Of a stretch of 57,589 nucleotides of DNA, positions 8,414 to 15,992 are shown piece by piece. This DNA comes from Bacteroidota bacterium (GTDB taxonomy: Bacteria; Bacteroidota; Bacteroidia; Chitinophagales; Chitinophagaceae), in assembly GCA_018267875.1 (NCBI GenBank), contig JAFDXP010000040.1, positions 1-57,589 of the forward strand, read 5' to 3'. The notes beneath the pieces were generated by a model that saw only the letters and a list, made by a program, of their open reading frames with translations, had not been told where the DNA came from and did no database searches. How positions within the stretch are numbered: position 1 is the first letter of the stretch; every line of letters begins with the position of its first letter. The translations under genes and the position numbers were made by a program.

Positions 8414-8899
8414 TTATTCTTTTAAATTTTGGATAGGAATTTCGGCTACCATATTCCAACCCAGCGATTGAATGTTTAAAAAAGCCTTGTTTCCCTTAAT
8501 TCGAATTATTGTTCCTGTTTGATTTTGTAAGGCTCCCTCTGAAACATGAACCGTATCTCCTTCTGAAAAACGAATATCAATTTTAGCTCCGCGATAGTTG
8601 CTAAGAAATTGTCTTATTTGCTCAATTTCATAGTCATAAACAATACCCGGTTTACCCATCCACCATAAAAACCGAACAGCACCCGGCGTTTCAAGAACAG
8701 CTATTTGTTCTTTATCGTATTCGTTTAAATGCACAAAAACATAGGATTTAAACAGTGGTTCGGAAACTTTCTTTTTACGATCGCTCCATTGCTTGATTGT
8801 TTCTTGTAAGGGGCAATAAACGTTGATTCCCTTTGCTTGTAAATAGAGGGTTGTTTTCTTTTCGTTTCGTGGTTTAGTGTAGAGTACATACCAAGGCAT
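8414..8899 (-). CDS. UpxY-like NusG-family transcription antiterminator
   Basis: A 161-aa NusG paralogue with the NGN domain (MPWYVLYTKPRNEKK at the start, then PLFKSYVFVHL) and a C-terminal KOW domain (EGDTVHVSEGALQNQTGTI). In Bacteroides, UpxY proteins are the first gene of capsule operons and prevent premature termination in the long leader and operon. Its place immediately upstream of wza-wzc fits this. No UpxZ-type partner was found. It starts 20 bp after the regulator at 8920, suggesting co-transcription. Confidence 0.88.
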   Translation of the reverse strand: MPWYVLYTKPRNEKKTTLYLQAKGINVYCPLQETIKQWSDRKKKVSEPLFKSYVFVHLNEYDKEQIAVLETPGAVRFLWWMGKPGIVYDYEIEQIRQFLSNYRGAKIDIRFSEGDTVHVSEGALQNQTGTIIRIKGNKAFLNIQSLGWNMVAEIPIQNLKE

Positions 8900-8919
8900 A
8901 GCGAGATCAAAAATTTAGG

Positions 8920-9453
8920 TTATTTGCGTTGCCAAAGTAAAAGATCTGGAATTTCAGAGGCGATAATAGCACGTTGATTCCATTCATCTAAAGAGTAAAT
9001 CAAGTAACGAATCTTTTTCTTAATCAGCACCTCTGCCTTAGAAACCTTATCAGATAAATAGGATTTATCAATATCGCCGATTAAGATCAAGTCTATAATA
9101 CCTGAATCACGACCATTGGCATAATCGCCGGTCAGATAAGCCATTTCTAAGGTTCCCATTCGGGCAAGAATACTTTCAATGATTCTATCAGCTCCTATAT
9201 GTTGCAGTAGTAGATTATTAATTGCACCAAACAGTGCATGTTTTGCATTAGCACGATACAATTTCCTGTTACCCTTCGATTCAGAGGTCAACATGCCTGC
9301 CTCTTCAAAACGATTCAGTTCTACACGCACAGCATTGGTACTTTCCTCAAACTCATCGGCCAAACCACGCAAATGTGCTCGATTTTCCGGATTGAGAAAC
9401 AGCTTAACTAAAAGTTTTAGCCTGGTTTTGGATGAAATTAATGTATCCAGCAT
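8920..9453 (-). CDS. Winged-helix regulator with nucleotidyltransferase-like C-terminus
   Basis: The first 85 residues form an ArsR-like winged helix (SKTRLKLLVKLFLNPENRAH, then ESTNAVRVELNRFEEAGML). Residues 100-177 resemble a minimal nucleotidyltransferase fold (GDYANGRDSGIIDLILIGDI), with the region where a GSxxxGxxxxxSDxD site would be replaced, so catalysis is doubtful. Such proteins often head capsule operons of Bacteroidota. It is the first gene of the minus-strand operon and faces a divergent sugar transferase; a perfect 9-bp inverted repeat lies between them (9535-9559), a plausible operator. The target is inferred from position only. Confidence 0.8.
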   Translation of the reverse strand: MLDTLISSKTRLKLLVKLFLNPENRAHLRGLADEFEESTNAVRVELNRFEEAGMLTSESKGNRKLYRANAKHALFGAINNLLLQHIGADRIIESILARMGTLEMAYLTGDYANGRDSGIIDLILIGDIDKSYLSDKVSKAEVLIKKKIRYLIYSLDEWNQRAIIASEIPDLLLWQRK

Positions 9454-9534
9454 GTTTTAAGAAACGAATGAAGGCAAAGCATTAATATGAAGTAAAAGCT
9501 TCGCTATTGTCAGTCCCAATTAAGAAACTAACAT

Positions 9535-9559
9535 AAATGAGTAGAAAAAGTACTCATTT
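9535..9559. promoter_or_regulatory. Perfect 9-bp inverted repeat in divergent intergenic region
   Basis: AAATGAGTA, a 7-nt spacer (GAAAAAG) and TACTCATTT form a perfect palindrome between the divergent regulator (8920-9453) and sugar transferase (9678). It sits directly downstream of a minus-strand -7 box, TATTTTTG (9569-9576), so it would overlap the start of the regulator transcript. An operator for the winged-helix protein is the simplest reading; a weak AT-rich hairpin is the alternative. Confidence 0.5.
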
Positions 9560-9677
9560 TTAGAATCGCAAAAATAGAAACTTTTTTTAAGATTGAAGGG
9601 GATTATTTCCTGCTTATTTATGACAAAAAATATTCTCTTTATTTTTCAGCTTTTGAAAAAGAATAAATGATCCTATC

Positions 9678-10856
9678 ATGTTCATTTTTTTCTATTTTGC
9701 AAACAAACTTGTCCATTTTATCAAACGCATTTTTGATATCATCTTTAGCATCATCGGACTTATTTTTTTATGTCCGATCATTTTGGGTTGTTGGTTGTTA
9801 TCGGCTTGGGACACTCGAAGTTCGGGGTTGTTTTTTCAACAAAGAGTGGGGCAATTTGGGCGGTTGTTCACGATCTATAAGTTGCGAACCATCTGCACTG
9901 ATGGACATATTTCTGAAACAGGGAAGTGGCTTCGAACATATAAATTAGATGAACTCCCTCAACTACTGAATGTACTGATTGGCAATATGTCTATTGTTGG
10001 GCCACGTCCGGATGTAGTTGGATATTATGATCGGGCGGTTGCACCATTCGACAAAATAAGCCTATTGAAGCCGGGGCTCACTTCTGAAGCTGCGTTGAAA
10101 TATAGAAATGAAGAAGAATTGCTTGCAAGGCAAGAGGATCCGCTACGTTACAATGATGAAGTCTTATTTCCGGATAAGTTGAAGTTAAATTTGGATTATT
10201 ATCAACATCAAAGTTTGGCATTAGATTGTAAAATAATTTACCACACTGCTTGTTCGTTGTTAAAAATTCCTTCTAAAGACACTTCAAACCTAACCAAACA
10301 ACCTATGCACCAATATCGCCCAATCATTTGGTTTGTTGTTCGATTTTTTACCGTTTATTTTATTTTTGTTTTTGCCTACAACCAATATCTTGCTCACCAT
10401 CATGATGCGGGTCGGCAAGATCCTTTTAGCCATAGCGTTGCAGCTACATCAGCCGGCATAGCACGATGGTTAAACATTGAAGCCTCCGTACATGATGATC
10501 CTAAACAACCTTGGACTTGGATTTCCATTGCCGGCAATCCGATGGCTTATGTAAACGAAGGGTGTAATGCTATTTCAGTGATGCTCATCTTTGTGGCGTT
10601 TATTGCTGCCTTTTCAAGGGGTTGGTGGCGTACATTAGGATATATTTCAGCAGGCGTTTTGCTAATCCACACGATGAATGTAGCCCGTATTTTTTTGCTC
10701 TGCTTGATATTTTGGCACTATCCAGCTTGGTCGAAAAATGCACATGATTATCTATTTCCTTTAGTTGTGTATGGTACGGTATTTTTATTATTGGTGGCTT
10801 GGGTAAAAATAGGCGTGAAGCAACCCAAAATTAAACCTGATGGGGTGGTGGCTTAG
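9678..10856 (+). CDS. Sugar transferase-exosortase (XrtF-like) fusion
   Basis: One uninterrupted 392-codon frame joins two proteins. Residues 1-205 are a bacterial sugar transferase of the phosphoglycosyl-transferase family that initiates lipid-linked glycan synthesis: N-terminal membrane helix (17-40), FQQRVG, KLRT, the catalytic D91-E92 in KLDELPQLLNVL, and VGPRPD. The usual loop between KLRT and the DE motif is short. Residues 212-380 are a polytopic exosortase with the catalytic Cys296 (NEGCNA), Arg337 (NVARI) and His356 (HDYLF). An ATG at residue 210 could allow separate translation of the exosortase. The next gene encodes the exosortase-F-associated protein and overlaps by 17 nt. Natural targets and sugar are unknown. 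Confidence 0.88.
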   Translation: MFIFFYFANKLVHFIKRIFDIIFSIIGLIFLCPIILGCWLLSAWDTRSSGLFFQQRVGQFGRLFTIYKLRTICTDGHISETGKWLRTYKLDELPQLLNVLIGNMSIVGPRPDVVGYYDRAVAPFDKISLLKPGLTSEAALKYRNEEELLARQEDPLRYNDEVLFPDKLKLNLDYYQHQSLALDCKIIYHTACSLLKIPSKDTSNLTKQPMHQYRPIIWFVVRFFTVYFIFVFAYNQYLAHHHDAGRQDPFSHSVAATSAGIARWLNIEASVHDDPKQPWTWISIAGNPMAYVNEGCNAISVMLIFVAFIAAFSRGWWRTLGYISAGVLLIHTMNVARIFLLCLIFWHYPAWSKNAHDYLFPLVVYGTVFLLLVAWVKIGVKQPKIKPDGVVA

Positions 10857-11274
10857 GGTTGGTGGGGTGGCACTATGTCTGTTGGGGTTGGTGGCAATAC
10901 GAAAATTTGAAACGGTGTTGTTTTATGATCCTTTTTTAAAGTATTTTCATGGGCCTTTAGATCGAGTTCATTTTCCGAATTATAAAATGGTTCCGGTTTT
11001 ATTTCATATTGTGTTTCGATATACACTAAATGCGCTTTTATCCATTGGCATTTTACAACTTGTTTTTGTTCAGCAAAAGCTGTTTCGGTTTAGCATCATA
11101 ATCTATGCTGTTTTTCTTTTTTTGTTGTTGCCCATTTACGCATTTTTAGTGTATCATCATTTTGATTTGGGTGGCAACTTGGGTTTTTATGTCCGCCGTC
11201 TGTTGATTCAACCGGTGTTGATGATGGTGCTTTTGCCGGCTTTGTATGTGTATAGGAATAAGTCTGAAAATTGA
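10840..11274 (+). CDS. Exosortase F system-associated membrane protein
   Basis: A 144-aa membrane protein with about four TM segments. It matches the small family that follows XrtF in Flavobacteriia and relatives: an N-terminal TM then KFETVLFYDPFLKYFHG, and near the end LGFYVRRLLIQPVLMMVLLPA. It overlaps the fusion gene by 17 nt, indicating coupled expression. Its role in the exosortase system is not known; it may assist assembly or recognition of the sorting enzyme. Recognition is by family pattern and gene context. Confidence 0.8.
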   Translation: MGWWLRVGGVALCLLGLVAIRKFETVLFYDPFLKYFHGPLDRVHFPNYKMVPVLFHIVFRYTLNALLSIGILQLVFVQQKLFRFSIIIYAVFLFLLLPIYAFLVYHHFDLGGNLGFYVRRLLIQPVLMMVLLPALYVYRNKSEN

Positions 11275-11313
11275 TAATAGGCTATGATTGAATTTTGTCT
11301 GATTGATGCAGGT

Positions 11314-11907
11314 TCAAGATTTTTTGATGCGCTGTGGGTTTTCGGATAAAAAGGCTTCCCAGTTGTTGCGCTTTTTTGCTGTAGAAATTCGGGTAGGGCC
11401 TTCCGTTTTAGGGGTAGGCAATCTATTTTGATAATGATGACAAAGTGCTACAGCAACGGCATCTGTAGCATCAAAAAATCGAGGGTCTTCTTCAAGCTTC
11501 AACGTATGTTGTAACATCTGCCAAACCTGCTCTTTGGTTGCGTTTCCTTTTCCGGTAATGGACTGTTTGATTTTTCGAGGGGCATATTCTTCCGCGGCTA
11601 ATCCGTGCATCATAGCGGCTGCAATGGCAACGCCTTGTGCACGCCCCAGCTTCAACATACTTTGAACATTTTTTCCAAAAAAAGGAGCTTCAATGGCTAC
11701 GGACGATGGTTGATGCGTTTTAATCAACATTTCCATCTTCCTAAAAATCAATTCGAGCCTTTCTGCATGGTCTTGTCGCTTGGCTAATTGCAAAACCCCC
11801 ATTTCCAACAGTGAAATACTATTTTTGTCCACCCGAATGAGTCCATATCCCATCACTAAGGTGCCGGGGTCAATGCCAAGGATGATTTGTGGGTTTTGTT
11901 GCAACAA
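11314..11907 (-). CDS. ruvC: Crossover junction endodeoxyribonuclease RuvC
   Basis: Resolves Holliday junctions made by RecA and moved by RuvAB (ruvB is at 28195 in this window). The core starts at IILGIDPGT with the first catalytic Asp, followed by AIEAPF (Glu), the GRAQGVA segment and the C-terminal DATDAVAVALCHH pair of acids. An ATG at 11967 would add about 27 residues not found in the family. A minus-strand TACTTTTG -7 box at 11923-11930 lies inside that extension, so I favour TTG at 11907 or 11904, giving LLQQNPQIILGIDPG. The 5' end overlaps the divergent gene at 11918. Confidence 0.9.
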   Translation of the reverse strand: MLQQNPQIILGIDPGTLVMGYGLIRVDKNSISLLEMGVLQLAKRQDHAERLELIFRKMEMLIKTHQPSSVAIEAPFFGKNVQSMLKLGRAQGVAIAAAMMHGLAAEEYAPRKIKQSITGKGNATKEQVWQMLQHTLKLEEDPRFFDATDAVAVALCHHYQNRLPTPKTEGPTRISTAKKRNNWEAFLSENPQRIKKS

Positions 11908-11917
11908 AAAAATAGAT

Positions 11918-12856
11918 TTGAACAAAAGTACCAAAATATGGCTCAATGCGTTGGTAGGTTTAGCCATATCCGCCTTGCTGCTATTCAGTATTTATCATCA
12001 AATACATACACAACTGGTTCGTTTTCCGAGCTATTCTTTTAGTGGATTACCAACCCGATATTTAGTTCTTTGTCTGATGCTGATGCCGTTCAATATGGCT
12101 ATTGAGGTTTTAAAGTGGAAATTCCTTTCAAATGCGGCTCAACCAACTTCTACTGCTGAAGCTTGGAAAAGCTATTTTGCCGGAATTGCCCTTTCCCTAA
12201 TCACACCGAATAGAATAGGTGAATATCCCGGCCGACTATTATATCTGAAACGAAAAAACACAGTTCGGCTTGTCAGCGTTTCGATTCTTGGTGCTTTTAC
12301 TCAGTTTGTTACCTTATTTTTTTACGGTATTATCGGCTTGTGCTACTACAATTTTGTATTCCCGGGATATTGGCAACAAATTGCTTTGGGTATTTCTATT
12401 ATAGTTCTTGTGTTGCTGATGGTGGCTTTTTTTCTATTTGAGCATTGGGCTTCTTGGATTGAAAATTTTCCTTGGCTCCGCCGCTTACACACTTATCGAA
12501 GCTTGATTCATCGGTTTAGTCTGCAAGAACAACTTATTGTGCTTGGCTTGTCCATGTTGCGGTTTCTTATTTATTCTGTACAATTTTTGTTGTTGTTGCA
12601 ATGGATGAATATTCCGCTATTGACCATAAAAGGTTGGCTATTGACTGCTTTGTATTTTTGGTGTATTGCAGTGATTCCATCTATTGCTTTTGCTGAATTG
12701 GGCATTCGTGGACAGGTGAGTTTATTCATCTTTCAATCTTCAACTGACAATGTTATAGGAGTTCTTATAGCTTCATTAGGGCTTTGGGCAATCAATCTCA
12801 TTTTGCCGGCACTTATCGGTAGTGTTTTATTGATCAGGATTCGATTTTTTAAATAA
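11918..12856 (+). CDS. YbhN/UPF0104-like integral membrane protein (flippase-like)
   Basis: A polytopic membrane protein of the lysylphosphatidylglycerol synthase TM region family, with about eight hydrophobic helices. Family signs are the SYFAGIALSLITPNRIGEYPGR block and the C-terminal IPSIAFAELGIRGQVSLF block. Members are thought to move lipids or lipid-linked precursors; no synthetase domain is fused here. The frame is open back to an ATG at 11780, but that part lies antisense to the ruvC core and looks non-coding, so I place the start at TTG 11918 (LNKSTKIWLNALVGL). It is 8 bp from the next gene. Confidence 0.82.
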   Translation: MNKSTKIWLNALVGLAISALLLFSIYHQIHTQLVRFPSYSFSGLPTRYLVLCLMLMPFNMAIEVLKWKFLSNAAQPTSTAEAWKSYFAGIALSLITPNRIGEYPGRLLYLKRKNTVRLVSVSILGAFTQFVTLFFYGIIGLCYYNFVFPGYWQQIALGISIIVLVLLMVAFFLFEHWASWIENFPWLRRLHTYRSLIHRFSLQEQLIVLGLSMLRFLIYSVQFLLLLQWMNIPLLTIKGWLLTALYFWCIAVIPSIAFAELGIRGQVSLFIFQSSTDNVIGVLIASLGLWAINLILPALIGSVLLIRIRFFK

Positions 12857-12864
12857 CCCTTCCT

Positions 12865-13656
12865 TTGCTTAAACCATTCCATTTTCTACTTGTTTTTCAG
12901 CTTTTTATTCTTAATAAAATAGTTGCTCAAAACACTTTTTGCGGCATTCAAAACTCAGCCTTTCAAGTAGGTGAAAAAATTACTTTTAAAGTGTATTACA
13001 ACATGGGAAGTATTTGGGTGGGTGCCGGTGAAGCTATTTTCAGCATAAAATCTGCACAAATTGAAAACCGACAAGCCATGCACATTATTGGTGATGGAAG
13101 AACCTATTCTTCATACGACTGGCTCTACCGAGTTCGCGATAGATACGAAAGTTATCTTGATGCTGAAACACTGCTCCCGCTTAGGTTTGTAAGGAATGTG
13201 CAAGAAGGAAGCACCAAAAAATATAACAGTGTAACCTTTGATCATACAAAGGGAAAAGCAATGTCCGACAACAAAATTTATACGGTGCCTAAGTGTATTC
13301 AGGATGTGCTTTCCAGCATTTACTATGCCCGAAATATTGACTATCGAAAATACACTGTAGGTGATAAAATACCGTTTACTTTGTTTTTAGACGATCAGAT
13401 TTATTCCTTGTATATCCGCTATTTAGGCAGAGAACGAATCAAAACAAAGCACGGCAGCTTTCAAGCCATAAAAATTAGTCCGTTGTTGATTGAAGGAACC
13501 ATTTTTAGTGGAGGCGAGCGAATGACCGTTTGGGTTACCGATGATCAAAATCGCATACCGGTTCGAATTGATAGTCCTATTCTTATTGGCAGCATCAAAG
13601 TGGACATGTCATCTGTTGAAGGGTTACGAAACCCTTTCACAGCGCGACTTCCCTAA
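12865..13656 (+). CDS. DUF3108 domain secreted protein, TTG start
   Basis: A 263-aa exported protein. The signal peptide is MLKPFHFLLVFQLFILNKIVAQ with likely cleavage after AQ. The mature part is a DUF3108 domain (FQVGEKITFKVYYNMGSIWVGAGEA, SYDWLYRVRDRYESYLD, GERMTVWVTDDQNRIPVRID), a beta-rich periplasmic or outer-membrane family related to LolA/LolB-like lipid-binding folds in Bacteroidota. The start must be TTG at 12865 because an in-frame stop at 12850-12852 leaves no ATG. It is transcribed with the YbhN-like gene 8 bp upstream. Substrate unknown. Confidence 0.88.
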   Translation: MLKPFHFLLVFQLFILNKIVAQNTFCGIQNSAFQVGEKITFKVYYNMGSIWVGAGEAIFSIKSAQIENRQAMHIIGDGRTYSSYDWLYRVRDRYESYLDAETLLPLRFVRNVQEGSTKKYNSVTFDHTKGKAMSDNKIYTVPKCIQDVLSSIYYARNIDYRKYTVGDKIPFTLFLDDQIYSLYIRYLGRERIKTKHGSFQAIKISPLLIEGTIFSGGERMTVWVTDDQNRIPVRIDSPILIGSIKVDMSSVEGLRNPFTARLP

Positions 13657-13677
13657 ATGTTTACTTCTTTGCTTGAG

Positions 13678-14307
13678 CTATTCTTCGCTTGCCTTTTTCT
13701 TAGCTGTTTTTTTAGCAGGCTTTTCTTCAGCTAAGGATTCTGAGTCTTCCGATTTCTTTTTACGAGCTGTTTTCTTGGGTTTTTCTTCGCCTTCAGTTGT
13801 TGCTATTTCTTCGGCAGCTTTTTTGGTACGCGACTTTTTTGCCGGCTTTTCATCTGCTACAGAATCTTGCGTTACGGTTGGTTCTGCTGTTTCAGCTTCT
13901 GCCTCCGCTTGGTTGTAGAAATCAAAATTCAATAGATCATTGGCTTTTAGGATTTCAAACCATTTCAACATTTTCTTTTGATCGCTAACATAAACACGAT
14001 CTTCATCCATCTGCGGAAACACTTCTTTGAAATAAGCCTTAACAGAACCGTTATCTGCCTTTTTGGGATCAGGCATTGGAATGTTGCTGTTTTGCTTCAT
14101 TTGTTCAAAAACGTGATGCAAACGCACATTATCTCCTGTTGTATAAACCTCAATGCTTTCCAATGGGGTTACATTGTGTAAACGAGCGGGGATAAATTTA
14201 GTGGCTTTGTCGGCTAAATTACGCACAATAGCACCATCACTTTTTGTTGCCATCAGCTGAAACAAACCGCCAATACCGGTAACCGAAACAATTTCTCTGT
14301 AGTCCAT
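13678..14307 (-). CDS. DUF5606 protein with lysine/alanine-rich tail
   Basis: A Bacteroidota-specific cytoplasmic protein. Residues 1-125 are the DUF5606 domain (MDYREIVSVTGIGGLFQLMATKSDG at the start, IPARLHNVTPLESIEVYT, YFKEVFPQMDEDRVYVSDQKKMLKWF). The remaining 80 residues are a low-complexity tail with repeated KPAKK and KKTA blocks resembling histone H1-like nucleic-acid-binding tails. I chose ATG 14307 because the family begins with MDYREI; an ATG at 14358 adds 17 unrelated residues. Function is unknown; nucleic-acid binding by the tail is inference. It converges with the DUF3108 gene, 21 bp apart. Confidence 0.85.
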   Translation of the reverse strand: MDYREIVSVTGIGGLFQLMATKSDGAIVRNLADKATKFIPARLHNVTPLESIEVYTTGDNVRLHHVFEQMKQNSNIPMPDPKKADNGSVKAYFKEVFPQMDEDRVYVSDQKKMLKWFEILKANDLLNFDFYNQAEAEAETAEPTVTQDSVADEKPAKKSRTKKAAEEIATTEGEEKPKKTARKKKSEDSESLAEEKPAKKTAKKKASEE

Positions 14308-14370
14308 ACACGTGTTTGAAGGGGAGCAAAAATAATAGTTTTGGCGAATTTCAAACACCCTTCGCTTGAT

Positions 14371-15858
14371 TTAAAATAATCGTTTGTTTTGTCGAATAGA
14401 TTTCAGGTATTTATTCAGGTCATCAGAAGGTTTTAAAATCAATAGTAGCGCGGCATAGACAAGCAATAGTGATATACTTCTATAACCTGCATCTACAAAG
14501 GGGTTTGGATTGTTTGGCAAAAAATAACCGATAGCAAAAGCCGCCAATCCTGCCAGAACAATTAATCCAGTATTTCGATTAATCGGTTGAATATGAAGAT
14601 GCCGTTTAACCAAAATTAGTTTTAAAAAATTGTAGATTATCAATGCTAATGTAGTACCGATGGCGGCACCGTTCGCATCATAAATCGGAATAAGCCACCA
14701 ATTAAAAGCCACAATCATCAGTACCAATAAGACGGAAATGTAAAAGCTCATTTTATAGTACTTTGACAAACTGAGTACGTGGTCGTTCATGCCTGTTACC
14801 ATATCTATCATTCGACCCAAGGCAAGGATCACTACGATGGTTTCAATGCCTTCATATCCTGATGGCAATATTTTAGCTGCATTGTGCAAATTGCAAACGA
14901 TTACCAAAAACATAGCACCCGTAGCAATAAAAATATTGGCAGAAGAGCGCATAAAAATATCATGAATTTTAGGTTTGTCATTCATCTGGAAAGCCTGAGC
15001 CAGCAAGGCAAAAGTGCTGTTGGCCATAGCTTTATACGGAATCATCAAAAAGGATATCAAAAAAACTGAAACAACATACACCGGCACCGACCTAAGTCCA
15101 TTTATGGACAAGGTTGGAATCATCAATGTATCCAACATTCCCATGAAAATAGTGGTAGCACCCAAAAGGGAGTGATACCAAGTAAAGTGTACAATTTCCT
15201 TTTTCTCTTCTTTAGGAAACACATTCCATCGGCTTGAAAATTGAAAGGCCTCTGTTTTCCAAGCAATGCTTAATAGCAACACTATTGGGATTAAATACAC
15301 CAACACGGTACCATAAATTAACACACTGAAGCTAATATAATTAAAACCATACAGTACAATCAAGACAATATTGAAAACGCGAAGTAAAACCTCACGAATA
15401 AAAGTTGCCTTTGCCACTTTAAGCTGCGACACCAAATAGGTTTCTAACAAAGTGCTATATGCAAAAAGTAAGGTGAAAATAGGCAGCCATAAAAAGTATT
15501 GTTGAATAAAGGGAATATCTTCCGGTTTGAAGAAGGACATAATGGGGCTTTTCAACAAGAAGTAGAAAATGCTGGCTACCACCGTGAAAAATGCAGGCAA
15601 AACCAAGCTGATAGATACTAAGGCTCGCGACTTTTCGTGACCGGCTGGATAGCGATGAATATAAACAGCCATCGTGTTATGCAAGCCAAGCACTAAAATT
15701 TGTCCGCATAAAACAGCATAGTTGGTCAAGATATTGCGAAAGCCCAATTCTTGCTTTGGAAGGTAATAAGTAGAAAGATAAATGATAGCAGCACCCAAAA
15801 AGGCACCGGCAAAGGTGGCAAGTGAAGATTTAATTGATTGCCGGAATACAACGCCCAT
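14371..15858 (-). CDS. Polysaccharide flippase / MATE-like membrane protein
   Basis: About 495 residues with 12 to 14 predicted membrane helices, of the polysaccharide transport (Wzx/MOP) superfamily. The N-terminus (VVFRQSIKSSLATFAGAFLGAAIIYLSTYYLP) is the usual start of these flippases, which move undecaprenyl-linked oligosaccharides or other lipid-linked precursors across the inner membrane. I chose ATG 15858 over TTG 15867 because a TAACTTTG -7 box lies at 15865-15872, immediately upstream. It follows clpC after a strong terminator, so it has its own promoter. The substrate cannot be deduced. Confidence 0.87.
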   Translation of the reverse strand: MGVVFRQSIKSSLATFAGAFLGAAIIYLSTYYLPKQELGFRNILTNYAVLCGQILVLGLHNTMAVYIHRYPAGHEKSRALVSISLVLPAFFTVVASIFYFLLKSPIMSFFKPEDIPFIQQYFLWLPIFTLLFAYSTLLETYLVSQLKVAKATFIREVLLRVFNIVLIVLYGFNYISFSVLIYGTVLVYLIPIVLLLSIAWKTEAFQFSSRWNVFPKEEKKEIVHFTWYHSLLGATTIFMGMLDTLMIPTLSINGLRSVPVYVVSVFLISFLMIPYKAMANSTFALLAQAFQMNDKPKIHDIFMRSSANIFIATGAMFLVIVCNLHNAAKILPSGYEGIETIVVILALGRMIDMVTGMNDHVLSLSKYYKMSFYISVLLVLMIVAFNWWLIPIYDANGAAIGTTLALIIYNFLKLILVKRHLHIQPINRNTGLIVLAGLAAFAIGYFLPNNPNPFVDAGYRSISLLLVYAALLLILKPSDDLNKYLKSIRQNKRLF

Positions 15859-15864
15859 TAGTTG

Positions 15865-15872
15865 CAAAGTTA
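15865..15872 (-). promoter_or_regulatory. -7 box TAACTTTG for flippase gene
   Basis: Matches the Bacteroidota TAnnTTTG element and ends only 6 nt before the flippase ATG, predicting a leaderless or nearly leaderless mRNA. No clear TTTG -33 element was seen. Confidence 0.5.
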
Positions 15873-15934
15873 AATGGGCAATTGGAAAATTTAAAAACTA
15901 CTGAAATTGTCCGATGTTGATAATTGATAAAAAT

Positions 15935-15971
15935 AAAACGAGCGACAGAATCTGTGCTTGTCGCTCGTTTT
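15935..15971 (-). terminator. Strong hairpin terminator after clpC
   Basis: A perfect 13-bp stem (aaaacgagcgaca / tgtcgctcgtttt) with an 11-nt loop lies 21 bp past the clpC stop. On the minus strand it ends in a T-rich run, fitting a Rho-independent terminator that separates clpC from the flippase gene. Confidence 0.85.
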
Positions 15972-15992
15972 GATATACTTAGGAAACCGGAA

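Noticed and set aside
11780-11917. N-terminal 46-codon extension of the YbhN-like gene
   Set aside because: It is antisense to the conserved ruvC core and lacks membrane-protein character, so it is probably not translated.
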